From: Streptomyces physcomitrii
GTDB taxonomy: Bacteria; Actinomycetota; Actinomycetes; Streptomycetales; Streptomycetaceae
NCBI RefSeq assembly: GCF_012273655.1
Contig: NZ_JAAWWP010000020.1
Location: 1-64,000 of the forward strand
Reading direction: 5' to 3'
Length of the DNA stretch: 64,000 bases
The translations under genes and the position numbers were made by a program. Numbering within the stretch: the first letter of the stretch is position 1; each line of letters starts with the position of its first letter. Shown in pieces: positions 50,370 to 58,339 of the stretch. The notes beneath the pieces were generated by a model that saw nothing but the letters and a program-made list of their open reading frames with translations, was not told the DNA's origin and made no database searches.

Positions 50370-51929
50370 TCAGCGGGCTTCCGCGGCGGTGACGGGTTCC
50401 CCGGTTCCGCGGCCGGTCATCCAGCGGTCCGGTCCCGCGTCGCGGCGGCCGGTCCGTGAACGGTCGGCCTGGTCCCGGAGCAGGGCGGCGGCCTGCGCGT
50501 CCTCCCGGAGCCGGGCGGTGACCGTCTTGTTCGCGCCGGTGTCGACGGAGAGGTCCGCGAGGCCCAGGGCCCGCTTCCAGGGGCCCTGGTTCAGCCGGAC
50601 GCTCTGCACCTTGGCGTGCGGGACCAGGTGGACGGTGCGTTCGAAGAGCCCCTGCCGGGTGGCGAACACCGCCTCGGTGACGGCCAGTCCGTGGCCCCGC
50701 CACCACAGCGGGGTGTTCCAGCGCGCGCGGCGCGGCGGGCGGGCGAAGCCGGCGGGCACGGTGACCCCCGGCAGCACCCGCGCCACCACGGCCTCGGCGA
50801 GCGGCCGGGGGGCCACCGGCACCAGTACCGAGTTGCTGGACCCGGCGACGTTCAGCTCGACCCGCACCCAGCCGCGCCGCCGCCACAGCAGCGGTTCGAT
50901 CAGGCGCACCGTCTGCACCCGGCCCGGCGGGACGGTCTCGTGCGCGCGGTCCAGGAGGCCGTGGTCGATGCGCAGGCCGTCGGGGGAGGAGGCCAGCGTC
51001 CAGTCGTACTCGGCGGCGAAGCGCCCGGCGCTGCGCGCGCCCGCGGCACCCAGCAGCGGCACCCCGGTGGCGAGCACCGTCCAGGGGCTGTGGGTGGCGA
51101 ACCACAGCGCGGCCGGCAGGAGCAGCGCGCCGAACAGCGCGAGCCAGGTCCCGCCGCTCAGGACGAGCGAGAGGGCAAGCGAGCGCGGCGGTACCCGCAG
51201 CAGGTGCTCGGCCGGTGCCTCGCCGACCTCGTGCGCCGTCTCGGGCGCCAACCCCGCGGCCCGGGCGAGGAGTTCGGCCCGCAGGGCACGGGCGTCCGGT
51301 TCGGAGAGATAGGCCAGCTCGTCCTTCTTCTCCGCGCCGACCACGTCGAGCCGGAGCTTGGCCACCCCGAAGACCCGGGCCAGCAGCGGCTGGGTCACGT
51401 CCACCGCCTGCAAGCGGTCCAGGCGGATATGGGCGGTGCGCCGGAACAGCAGTCCGGTACGGATCCGCAGCTCGGTGCCGGTCACCGCGAAGTGGGTGTA
51501 CCACCAGCTCAGAAAGCCGTAGAGGGCGGCGGCCGCGATCAGCGCGCCGAGCCCGAGCAGCAGGGCGAGCAGCGACAGATCCGTCAGCCGCTCGAAGGCG
51601 TGGTCCGGATCGTGCACGGCCCAGCCCACGACCACCGCGAACGGCGCCCAGGCCCGCCGCAGGGGGGTGAAGGGGTGGAGGCGGCGTTCGTGGGTGGAGG
51701 GGGACGGGCCGTCGTGGGGTCCGGGGTCCTGGGATCGGCCGTCCCGGGATCGGCTGTCCTGGGATCCGTGGTCCTGGGATCGGCCGTCCCGGGATTGGCC
51801 GTCCTGGGATTCGTGGTCCTGAGATCGGCGGTCCTGGGACCGGCCGTCCTCGGATCCGGGGTCCGGGTACCCGCGATCCACCGCCCCCGCGCCGCCCTTC
51901 GCCGCGCCGCCCTTCTCCGCGCCGTTCAC
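50370..51929 (-). CDS. large bacterial PH-domain (YdbT-like) membrane protein
   Basis: A 519-residue protein from GTG 51929, coupled by 4 bases to the small PH-domain gene. Residues about 18-75 are a hydrophilic repeat of five residues (RSQDG/HESQDG type). Then come membrane helices (LTDLSLLALLLGLGALIAAA) and three bPH2 (DUF304) units; for example ELRIRTGLLFRRTAHIRLDR and LFERTVHLVPHAKVQSVRLN. E. coli and Bacillus relatives (YdbT/YdbS) are paired in the same way; they are linked with membrane stress or toxin tolerance. Function here is unknown. Confidence 0.86.
   Translation of the reverse strand: MNGAEKGGAAKGGAGAVDRGYPDPGSEDGRSQDRRSQDHESQDGQSRDGRSQDHGSQDSRSRDGRSQDPGPHDGPSPSTHERRLHPFTPLRRAWAPFAVVVGWAVHDPDHAFERLTDLSLLALLLGLGALIAAAALYGFLSWWYTHFAVTGTELRIRTGLLFRRTAHIRLDRLQAVDVTQPLLARVFGVAKLRLDVVGAEKKDELAYLSEPDARALRAELLARAAGLAPETAHEVGEAPAEHLLRVPPRSLALSLVLSGGTWLALFGALLLPAALWFATHSPWTVLATGVPLLGAAGARSAGRFAAEYDWTLASSPDGLRIDHGLLDRAHETVPPGRVQTVRLIEPLLWRRRGWVRVELNVAGSSNSVLVPVAPRPLAEAVVARVLPGVTVPAGFARPPRRARWNTPLWWRGHGLAVTEAVFATRQGLFERTVHLVPHAKVQSVRLNQGPWKRALGLADLSVDTGANKTVTARLREDAQAAALLRDQADRSRTGRRDAGPDRWMTGRGTGEPVTAAEAR
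51690..51870 (-). repeat. 15-bp tandem repeat in the YdbT-like gene
   Basis: About nine imperfect 15-bp units (minus-strand consensus like GATCCCAGGACGGCC) encode a (R/H)(S/E)(Q/R)D(G/H) pentapeptide. The frame is kept because the unit is a multiple of three. The repeat lies in the N-terminal cytosolic region. Confidence 0.7.
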
Positions 51930-52612
51930 AGCCCCGCCGATCGGGCCTCGCCCAGTTCGGTCAGGCGGTCGCGCAGGCGCTCCGCCTCGGCCGGGTCGAG
52001 GCCGGGGACCCGCGCGTCGGTGGCCGCGGCGGCGGTGTGCAGCTGGACCCCCGCGAGGCCGAAGCGGCGCTCCAGCGGGCCCGAGGTGACCTCGACCAAC
52101 TGCATCCGCCCGTACGGCACCACGGTCTCCTGGTGGAAGAGGACGCCCCGGCTGATGAGCAGGTCGTCGGAGCGTTCCGCGTAGCGCCAGGAGCGCCAGT
52201 TGCGGTGCAGCATGCGCCACCCCCACAGCAGCCCGGCCAGCGGCAGCAGGGCGGCGAGCGCCCAGAGCGGGCCCGCGAAGACGCCCGGCAGCACCCCCGC
52301 GGCGAGCGTCACGGGCACCAGCCAGAGCAGGAGCAGCAGCCTGCGCATCCGCAGCAGCCCCTCCGGAAGCCCGACCCACACCGGCAGCCCGGCCGCCGGC
52401 CCGGCATCCGCCGTACCCGCGGGAACCGCCGTACCGGCCGGCTCCGTGACCGCCGCGCCACCGGCCGTACCCGCCGGCTCCGCCCCGGCACCCGGCGTAC
52501 CCGCCGACCCCGCGACCGCCCCGGCCTCCGCCGCCCCGCCCCGCGTACCCGGCAGCCCGGACTCCGCCCCCGGCGTGCCGTGCTCCGCGTCCCGCGCGCT
52601 CCCCGTCTCCAT
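51926..52612 (-). CDS. small bacterial PH-domain (YdbS-like) membrane protein
   Basis: A 228-residue protein. A 75-residue Ala/Gly/Pro/Thr-rich N-terminus precedes two adjacent membrane helices (RRLLLLLWLVPVTLAAGVLP and GPLWALAALLPLAGLLWGW) and one bPH2 domain (DDLLISRGVLFHQETVVPYG, RMQLVEVTSGPLERRFGLAG). It forms a two-gene operon with the larger PH protein. ATG 52612 is chosen. It is divergent from nuoD2 by 31 bases, so promoters overlap. Confidence 0.86.
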   Translation of the reverse strand: METGSARDAEHGTPGAESGLPGTRGGAAEAGAVAGSAGTPGAGAEPAGTAGGAAVTEPAGTAVPAGTADAGPAAGLPVWVGLPEGLLRMRRLLLLLWLVPVTLAAGVLPGVFAGPLWALAALLPLAGLLWGWRMLHRNWRSWRYAERSDDLLISRGVLFHQETVVPYGRMQLVEVTSGPLERRFGLAGVQLHTAAAATDARVPGLDPAEAERLRDRLTELGEARSAGL

Positions 52613-52643
52613 GCCGCAAGGGTACGTAGGGGAGACTGTGCGC

Positions 52644-53795
52644 ATGAGTCCCACGACGGAGACCACGATCGGCGTCGGCGGTGCGGCCGAGAGCACGGAC
52701 ATGGTGCTCAACATCGGGCCCCAGCATCCGTCCACGCACGGAGTGCTGCGCCTGAAGCTCGTGCTCGACGGCGAGCGGATCGAGAAGGCGGAGCCGGTCA
52801 TCGGCTATATGCACCGCGGCGCGGAGAAGCTCTTCGAGGCCCGGGACTACCGCCAGATCATCATGCTGGCCAACCGCCACGACTGGCTCTCGGCCTTCTC
52901 CAACGAACTCGGCGTGGTCCTCGCCGTCGAGCGCATGCTCGGCATGGAGGTCCCCACCCGCGCGGTCTGGCTGCGCACCCTGCTCGCCGAGCTGAACCGG
53001 GTCCTCAACCACCTGATGTTCCTCGGCTCGTACCCGCTGGAACTCGGCGGCATCACCCCCGTCTTCCACGCCTTCCACGAGCGCGAGGAACTCCAGGCTG
53101 TGATGGAGGAGGTCTCCGGCGGCCGGATGCACTACATGTTCAACCGCGTCGGCGGACTCAAGGAGGACCTCCCCGCGGGCTGGCTCGGCCGCGCCCGGCA
53201 GGCCGTCGCCGACGTCACCTCCCGGATGGACGTCTACGACGACCTGGTGCTCGGCAACGAGATCTTCCGCGGCCGCACCCGCGACGTCGGCGTCCTGTCC
53301 CCCGAGGCGGTCCACGCCTACGGGGTCAGCGGACCCATCGGCCGCGCCTCCGGCGTCGACTTCGACCTGCGCCGCGACGAGCCCTACCTCGCCTACGGGG
53401 AACTCCAGGACACCCTGCGCGTCATCACCCGCGAGGACGGCGACTGCCTGGCCCGCTTCGAATGCCTCCTGGACCAGACCCACAATTCCCTGGAACTCGC
53501 CGGCGCCTGCCTCGACCGGCTCGCCGAACTGCCGCCGGGCCCGGTCAACCAGCGCCTGCCCAAGGTGCTCAAGGCCCCCGAGGGCCACACCTACGCCTGG
53601 ACCGAGAACCCGCTCGGCATCAACGGCTACTACCTGGTGTCCAAGGGCGAGAAGACCCCGTACCGGCTCAAGCTGCGCTCGGCCTCCTTCAACAACATCC
53701 AGGCGCTGACCGAACTGCTGCCCGGCACCCTGGTCGCCGACATGGTCGCCATCCTCGGCTCGCTCTTCTTCGTCGTGGGCGACATCGACAAGTGA
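52644..53795 (+). CDS. nuoD: orphan NADH-quinone oxidoreductase subunit D paralogue
   Basis: A 383-residue NuoD-type (49-kDa) subunit. Landmarks: LNIGPQHPSTHGVLRLKL, VIGYMHRGAEKLFE (Arg about 58), FSNELGVVLAVERMLGMEVP, GSYPLELGGITPVFHAFHER, DVYDDLVLGNEIFRGRTRDV and closing RSASFNNIQALTELLPGTLV. A full nuo operon is not in view, so this is the lone nuoD2 of Streptomyces. GGGGAG precedes ATG 52644 by 9 bases. It may substitute for NuoD in Complex I or serve another complex. It is convergent with the methyltransferase gene, 32 bases away. Confidence 0.93.
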   Translation: MSPTTETTIGVGGAAESTDMVLNIGPQHPSTHGVLRLKLVLDGERIEKAEPVIGYMHRGAEKLFEARDYRQIIMLANRHDWLSAFSNELGVVLAVERMLGMEVPTRAVWLRTLLAELNRVLNHLMFLGSYPLELGGITPVFHAFHEREELQAVMEEVSGGRMHYMFNRVGGLKEDLPAGWLGRARQAVADVTSRMDVYDDLVLGNEIFRGRTRDVGVLSPEAVHAYGVSGPIGRASGVDFDLRRDEPYLAYGELQDTLRVITREDGDCLARFECLLDQTHNSLELAGACLDRLAELPPGPVNQRLPKVLKAPEGHTYAWTENPLGINGYYLVSKGEKTPYRLKLRSASFNNIQALTELLPGTLVADMVAILGSLFFVVGDIDK

Positions 53796-53827
53796 GCCGG
53801 GGCGGTTCCGGGCGGCGTCTCCTCAGT

Positions 53828-54958
53828 TCAGTCCGGTGCGCCTGAGGCCTCGCGCGGCTCCATGTCCCCGAGGTCCCCGAGATCCCCGAGCACCCCGCGG
53901 CCGTCGATGCCGACCGGCTGCGCCAGCCAGCTGAAACCGCCGAGCCCGCCCGGGGCGGTCAGTTCCGCGGCGGCCCCGGCGTGGCTCAGGGCGCGCAGAT
54001 ACGCCGCGGGGTCGGAGGAGGCCAGGCTCAGCGGGGGGCGGGTGCCGCTGAGGCCGAGGGCGTGCAGGGCGGTGCGCTGGGTCAGCAGCAGGGCGCCGGG
54101 CAGGGCGCAGGCGTCCACGGCCACATGCGCCGTCAGATCGCAGGAGCCGTCCGGCACCGGGGAGCAGTCCCGCCCGGCGCGGAAACCGGTCAGGGTGCCG
54201 AAGGGCGGACGTGCCGCACGTGTGTGCGCGTAGTCGACGGCCACCGCCAGGCCCCGCTCGACGCCGGCCACCGCCTTTGCCCAGGCCGCGTCGCGGGTCA
54301 GCCCGATCTCGGCACGGGCCCCCGGGGTACGCAGCGGCCACCAGCGCCGCAGCCACTCGGCCTCCGGCCCGCCCACCGGGGCGCCGAGCGACTCGGTGCC
54401 GTCCGCGTCCACCAGGACCAGGCGCGGGCGGCCCTCGAAGTCGGCCTCCGCGATGTCGAGCGGGACGTTGTCCAGCCACTCGTTGGCGAACAGCAGCCCC
54501 CGTACGCCCCGGGGCGGCTCCGCGACCCAGCGCACCGCCGGGTCCGGACCGGCGGGCGGGTCCGCGAGCTCCACGGCGTAGGCGAGGGTGCGGGCGGCCA
54601 CCTCGGCGGGCAGCGCGGACAGCACCCCGGCGACCAGCTCCCCGCGGCCCGCCGCCATGTCCACGAAGGCCAGCTCCCCGGGGTGCCCGAGCGCCTCGTC
54701 GACCCGGCACAGCAGCCGCGCCACCGCGGCGGCGAACAGCGGCGAGGCGTGCACCGAGGTACGGAAGTGCCCCGCCGGCCCCTCCGGGCGGCGGTAGAAA
54801 CCCTCCGGCCCGTACAGCGCCTGAGTCATGGCAGCCCGCCAGCCCCGGCCCGCTCCGGCGCCGTCCGCCACGGGGTACCCGCCGTGCGCCACCGGGTTCC
54901 CGCCGTGCGTCACCGGGTTCCCGCTCGTCGTCTCCCCGCCCGGGGTCGTCTCCGTCAC
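53828..54958 (-). CDS. MidA/NDUFAF7-type SAM-dependent methyltransferase
   Basis: A 376-residue protein from GTG 54958. The first 35 residues repeat a GGNPVxHGG unit. The family block YGPEGFYRRPEGPAGHFRTS, then the SAM-binding FVDMAAGRGELVAGVL (about 99-114), LFANEWLDNVPLDIAEADFE and VAVDYAH match PF02636 (NDUFAF7/MidA). The eukaryotic relative dimethylates an Arg of the NuoD homologue of Complex I. Here it faces nuoD2, whose Arg about 58 in MHRG aligns with that site. Substrate inferred from context and homology. Confidence 0.88.
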   Translation of the reverse strand: MTETTPGGETTSGNPVTHGGNPVAHGGYPVADGAGAGRGWRAAMTQALYGPEGFYRRPEGPAGHFRTSVHASPLFAAAVARLLCRVDEALGHPGELAFVDMAAGRGELVAGVLSALPAEVAARTLAYAVELADPPAGPDPAVRWVAEPPRGVRGLLFANEWLDNVPLDIAEADFEGRPRLVLVDADGTESLGAPVGGPEAEWLRRWWPLRTPGARAEIGLTRDAAWAKAVAGVERGLAVAVDYAHTRAARPPFGTLTGFRAGRDCSPVPDGSCDLTAHVAVDACALPGALLLTQRTALHALGLSGTRPPLSLASSDPAAYLRALSHAGAAAELTAPGGLGGFSWLAQPVGIDGRGVLGDLGDLGDMEPREASGAPD

Positions 54959-55383
54959 GTCGGCCAGGCTAGGAGACCGCGCCCGCCGCCGGGCCCGGGG
55001 CGGCGGCGAAAGGCCCGTACGGGGTGTGTTCCGGACAGAAAGGTCTTGATCGCGGGGGCATGCGGGATGGAGTGCCCTCGTACGGACCCCGGACGGAGGG
55101 CGCTCGTACGGACCGGGCGGATTGCCCTCGTACGGAGACGTCTTCCGGACCGGGGCGGGCGCCCGGTCGCCTGCCCGCGCCCTTTTCACGCCCCGCGCGC
55201 CCCCGCACACGCCCCGCGCCAGGGAAAACCGGCCCGCGGCTCCGCCACCGTCCCCACCGCCATCTCCCCCATCACCTGCACGAGATGCCTACCGGGCCTC
55301 CACCTTGCGGAGTACGGAAGGGGCAGGCGGATCGGTCCTCCGGTTGACCCGGGCGGCCCATCGCGGTGCCTACGCTGGGTTAC
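54959..55383. other. regulatory-looking gap with three CTCGTACGGA repeats
   Basis: A gene-free 425 bases between the methyltransferase and the sensor kinase. CTCGTACGGA occurs at 55077-55086, 55103-55112 and 55127-55136, spaced 26 and 24 bases, each containing the CGTACG palindrome. Other parts show no clear signal. The kinase start has no ribosome-binding site. Confidence 0.45.
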
Positions 55384-56592
55384 GTGCAGCGCCTCTACGA
55401 CTTCCTCCGCAGACACCCGACGTGGGTCGACAGCTTCTGGGCCGTCGTCCTGCTCGGCATCTGCCTGGTCAGTCTGGTCGCGCAGACCGCGGTGCCCAAC
55501 GGCGAACCGGACCCGGTCGTCGCCTCGTACCCCCTCGCCCTGGTGCTCTGCCTGGTCATCGCGCTGCGGCGCAGGATGCCCGAACGCATGCTGCTCCTCG
55601 CCGCCGCGATGGGAGTGGCCCAGCTGCTCCTGGACGCCGAGGTGATGCCGGCCGACTTCGCCATGCTGGTGATCATCTACACCGTCGCCGCCGACGGCGC
55701 CCAGTGGGCCTCCCGCTTCGCCCTCGTCGGAGGCCTCGCCGCCGCACCGCTCGCCCAGATGCGCTGGCCCGAGGACGAGGTCAGCAGCCTCGGGCGGATC
55801 CTCTTCACCTGCTTCCTCATCGTGCCCTTCGCCCTGGCCTGGGTGCTCGGCGACTCACTGCGCACCCGCCGCGCCTACCTGGCCCAGCTGGAGGAGCGCG
55901 CCGCCCGCCTCGAACGCGAACGCGAGGCCCAGGCCAAGGTCGCCGTCGCCGCCGAACGCGCCCGCATCGCCCGGGAGCTGCACGACGTCGTCGCGCACAA
56001 CGTCTCGGTGATGGTCGTCCAGGCGGACGGCGCCAACTACGTCCTCGACGCCGCCCCCGAGCAGGCACGCAAAGCCCTGGAGACCATCTCCGGCACCGGC
56101 CGCCAGGCCCTCGCCGAGATGCGCCGCCTGCTCGGCGTGCTGCGCACCGGCGAACAGGACGAGAGCGGCGAGTACGTACCCCAGCCCGATGTCGAACAGC
56201 TCGACGAACTCATCGAGCAGGTACGCAGCGCGGGCCTCCCGGTCGACTTCAAGGTCGAGGGCGCGCCCCGCCCGCTGCCCAGCGGCGTGGAGCTCACCGC
56301 CTACCGCATCGTCCAGGAAGCCCTCACCAACACCCGCAAGCACGGCGGCCCCAACACCGGCGCCAGCGTCCGGCTCGTCTACTTCGACGACGGCCTCGGC
56401 CTGCTCATCGAGGACGACGGCCGCGGCGCCGACCGCGGCCGGCACACCGGCGGCGGCGAGGACGGAAAGGGCCAGGGACTCATCGGCATGCGCGAGCGCG
56501 TCGGTATGGTCGGCGGCACCCTGGACGCGGGCCCCCGCCCCGGCGGCGGCTTCCGGATCAGCGCCCTGCTGCCCCTCAAGCCCGCCCACTGA
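55384..56592 (+). CDS. two-component sensor histidine kinase (NarL-type partner)
   Basis: A 402-residue membrane kinase. Five or six N-terminal membrane segments (FWAVVLLGICLVSLVAQTA, YPLALVLCLVIAL, MLLLAAAMGVAQLLL, FAMLVIIYTVAADG, LFTCFLIVPFALAWVLG) without a large extracellular loop suggest membrane sensing. HisKA_3 phosphoacceptor: ARIARELHDVVAHNVSVMVV. The ATPase N box is YRIVQEALTNTRKHG, G box LLIEDDGRGAD and GLIGMRERVGMVGGTL. GTG 55384 fits the conserved MQRLYDFLRRHP start and may be leaderless. The response regulator follows 117 bases later. Confidence 0.93.
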   Translation: MQRLYDFLRRHPTWVDSFWAVVLLGICLVSLVAQTAVPNGEPDPVVASYPLALVLCLVIALRRRMPERMLLLAAAMGVAQLLLDAEVMPADFAMLVIIYTVAADGAQWASRFALVGGLAAAPLAQMRWPEDEVSSLGRILFTCFLIVPFALAWVLGDSLRTRRAYLAQLEERAARLEREREAQAKVAVAAERARIARELHDVVAHNVSVMVVQADGANYVLDAAPEQARKALETISGTGRQALAEMRRLLGVLRTGEQDESGEYVPQPDVEQLDELIEQVRSAGLPVDFKVEGAPRPLPSGVELTAYRIVQEALTNTRKHGGPNTGASVRLVYFDDGLGLLIEDDGRGADRGRHTGGGEDGKGQGLIGMRERVGMVGGTLDAGPRPGGGFRISALLPLKPAH

Positions 56593-56709
56593 ACCACCCG
56601 CACCGGGCCGGGCCGCCATGGCCCCGACCGCGCGCCGCCCGCAGGACCTCGCAGGACCGACTGACCGACCCCGCAGGACCGACCGACCGAAAGGCCGCAG
56701 GAGATGCCG

Positions 56710-57378
56710 ATGCCGATCCGCGTGATGCTCGTCGACGACCAGGTGCTGCTGCGCACCGGCTTCCGGATGGTGCTCGCCGCCCAGCCGGACATGGAGGTCG
56801 TCGCCGAGGCGGGCGACGGCGCCGAGGCCCTGGAGGTGCTGCGGGCCACCGCGGTCGACGTCGTCCTCATGGACGTCCGGATGCCGAGACTCGACGGCGT
56901 CGAGGCCACCCGCCGTATCTGCGCGGCCGAGAACCCGCCCAAGGTCCTCATCCTCACCACCTTCGACCTCGACGAGTACGCCTTCTCCGGCCTCAAGGCG
57001 GGCGCCTCCGGCTTCATGCTCAAGGACGTGCCGCCCGGCGAACTCCTCGCCGCCATCCGCGCCGTGCACAGCGGCGACGCCGTCGTCGCCCCCTCCACCA
57101 CCCGCCGCCTCCTCGACCGCTTCGCGCCGATGCTGCCCACCGGCACCGAGGAGGCGCACAGCGAACTCAGCCGCCTCACCGACCGCGAACGCGAGGTCAT
57201 GGTCCTCATCGCCCAGGGCCTCTCGAACGGCGAGATCGCCGCCCGCCTCGTCCTCTCCGAAGCCACCGTCAAGACCCACGTCGGCCGCATCCTCACCAAG
57301 CTCGGCCTCCGCGACCGCGTCCAGGTCGTGGTCCTCGCCTACGAGACCGGCCTGGTACGGGCGGGCGGGGGAGGCTGA
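56710..57378 (+). CDS. LuxR/NarL-family response regulator
   Basis: A 222-residue response regulator. Receiver: LVDDQVLLRTGFRMVL, phosphorylated Asp about 55 in VVLMDVRMPRLDG, Lys in GFMLKDV. The C-terminal helix-turn-helix is LTDREREVMVLIAQGLSNGE then ATVKTHVGRILTKLGLRDRV. ATG 56710 is chosen because AGGAG touches ATG 56704 but is 6 bases before the second. It works with the kinase upstream; targets are unknown. Confidence 0.95.
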   Translation: MPIRVMLVDDQVLLRTGFRMVLAAQPDMEVVAEAGDGAEALEVLRATAVDVVLMDVRMPRLDGVEATRRICAAENPPKVLILTTFDLDEYAFSGLKAGASGFMLKDVPPGELLAAIRAVHSGDAVVAPSTTRRLLDRFAPMLPTGTEEAHSELSRLTDREREVMVLIAQGLSNGEIAARLVLSEATVKTHVGRILTKLGLRDRVQVVVLAYETGLVRAGGGG

Positions 57379-57645
57379 GGGGGAGAGGGCGGGGAGCGGG
57401 TGGGGCGACTGCTCGGGGTGCAGGAGGGGCTGCGGTACTCGGTTGAGTCCGCGGTTTCGTGGGCCTGGGGATTTGTGGGCCTGCGGTTCCGGTTCTGCGG
57501 CTTCGCCTGCCTCGCCGTAGGGGCGAATTTCGCCGGACGGACCTCGCTGTACGGACCGGCCTCGCCGTACGGATGCGCCCAGCCGTGTCAGGTGGGCTTC
57601 GCCGTACTGACGGGCCGTTCACCGCACGGCGCCTAGGCTCGGCGC

Positions 57646-58278
57646 ATGCTCGTGTGGATCAACGGCCCCTTCGGCGGGGGCAAGACGCAGACCGCCCACG
57701 AACTGCGGCGCAGGCTGCCGGGCAGCGTCGTCTGCGACCCCGAACACCTCGGCTTCGGGCTGCACCGCATGCTGCCGCCCGCGCTGCGCGGGGACTTCCA
57801 GGACCTGCCCGTGTGGCGGCGGGGCGTGGCCGAGATGCTCGACCTCGCGGCACGGGAGCACCCCGGCACGGTGCTCGTCCCCATGACGGTCACCGACGAC
57901 CGGTACTTCGAGGAGACGGTCGGCGCGCTGCGGGCCCGCGGCCACGACGTACGGCACTTCGCCCTGCTCGCCACCCGCGAGACCGTCCTGCGCCGCCTGC
58001 GCGAACGCGGCCTCGGCCACGCGCTGCGGGTGGTGGGCGGCAAGGAGGCACCGCTGCGCCGCGAAAGCTTCGCCGCGCGACGGCTCGACGACTGCCTGCG
58101 GCGGCTCACCGCCCCCGAGTTCGCCAGCCACCTGTGGACCGACCATCTCGGCATCCCGCAGGTCGCGGACCGTATCGCCGCCGAGTGCGCCCTGCCCCTC
58201 ATCCCGGACACCGACGGCCCGCTGCGCGGACGACTGCGGCGGGCGGCGGTGGGGGTGCGGCACATCCGGTTCGATTGA
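57646..58278 (+). CDS. TmrB-like P-loop kinase
   Basis: A 210-residue P-loop ATP-binding protein. Walker A is INGPFGGGKTQTA (residues about 5-17), followed by CDPEHLGFGLHRMLPPALRG and VPMTVTDDRYFEETVGALRA. The family includes the Bacillus TmrB tunicamycin-resistance protein. Predicted role is phosphorylation or binding of a small substrate, possibly resistance. It has a compact layout without membrane segments and stands alone; a GC-rich 267-base spacer precedes it. Confidence 0.85.
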   Translation: MLVWINGPFGGGKTQTAHELRRRLPGSVVCDPEHLGFGLHRMLPPALRGDFQDLPVWRRGVAEMLDLAAREHPGTVLVPMTVTDDRYFEETVGALRARGHDVRHFALLATRETVLRRLRERGLGHALRVVGGKEAPLRRESFAARRLDDCLRRLTAPEFASHLWTDHLGIPQVADRIAAECALPLIPDTDGPLRGRLRRAAVGVRHIRFD

Positions 58279-58339
58279 GGCGCGGGGACGGGGCCGCGGG
58301 GTCGGGTGGGCGGCGGAGCCGTCGGCGTCCGGTCGCCGA

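Noticed and set aside
50370..53588. A single 1072-codon minus frame covering the YdbT-like gene and continuing over nuoD
   Set aside because: Only the part up to GTG 51929 is PH-domain protein; the extension is antisense to the YdbS-like and nuoD2 genes.
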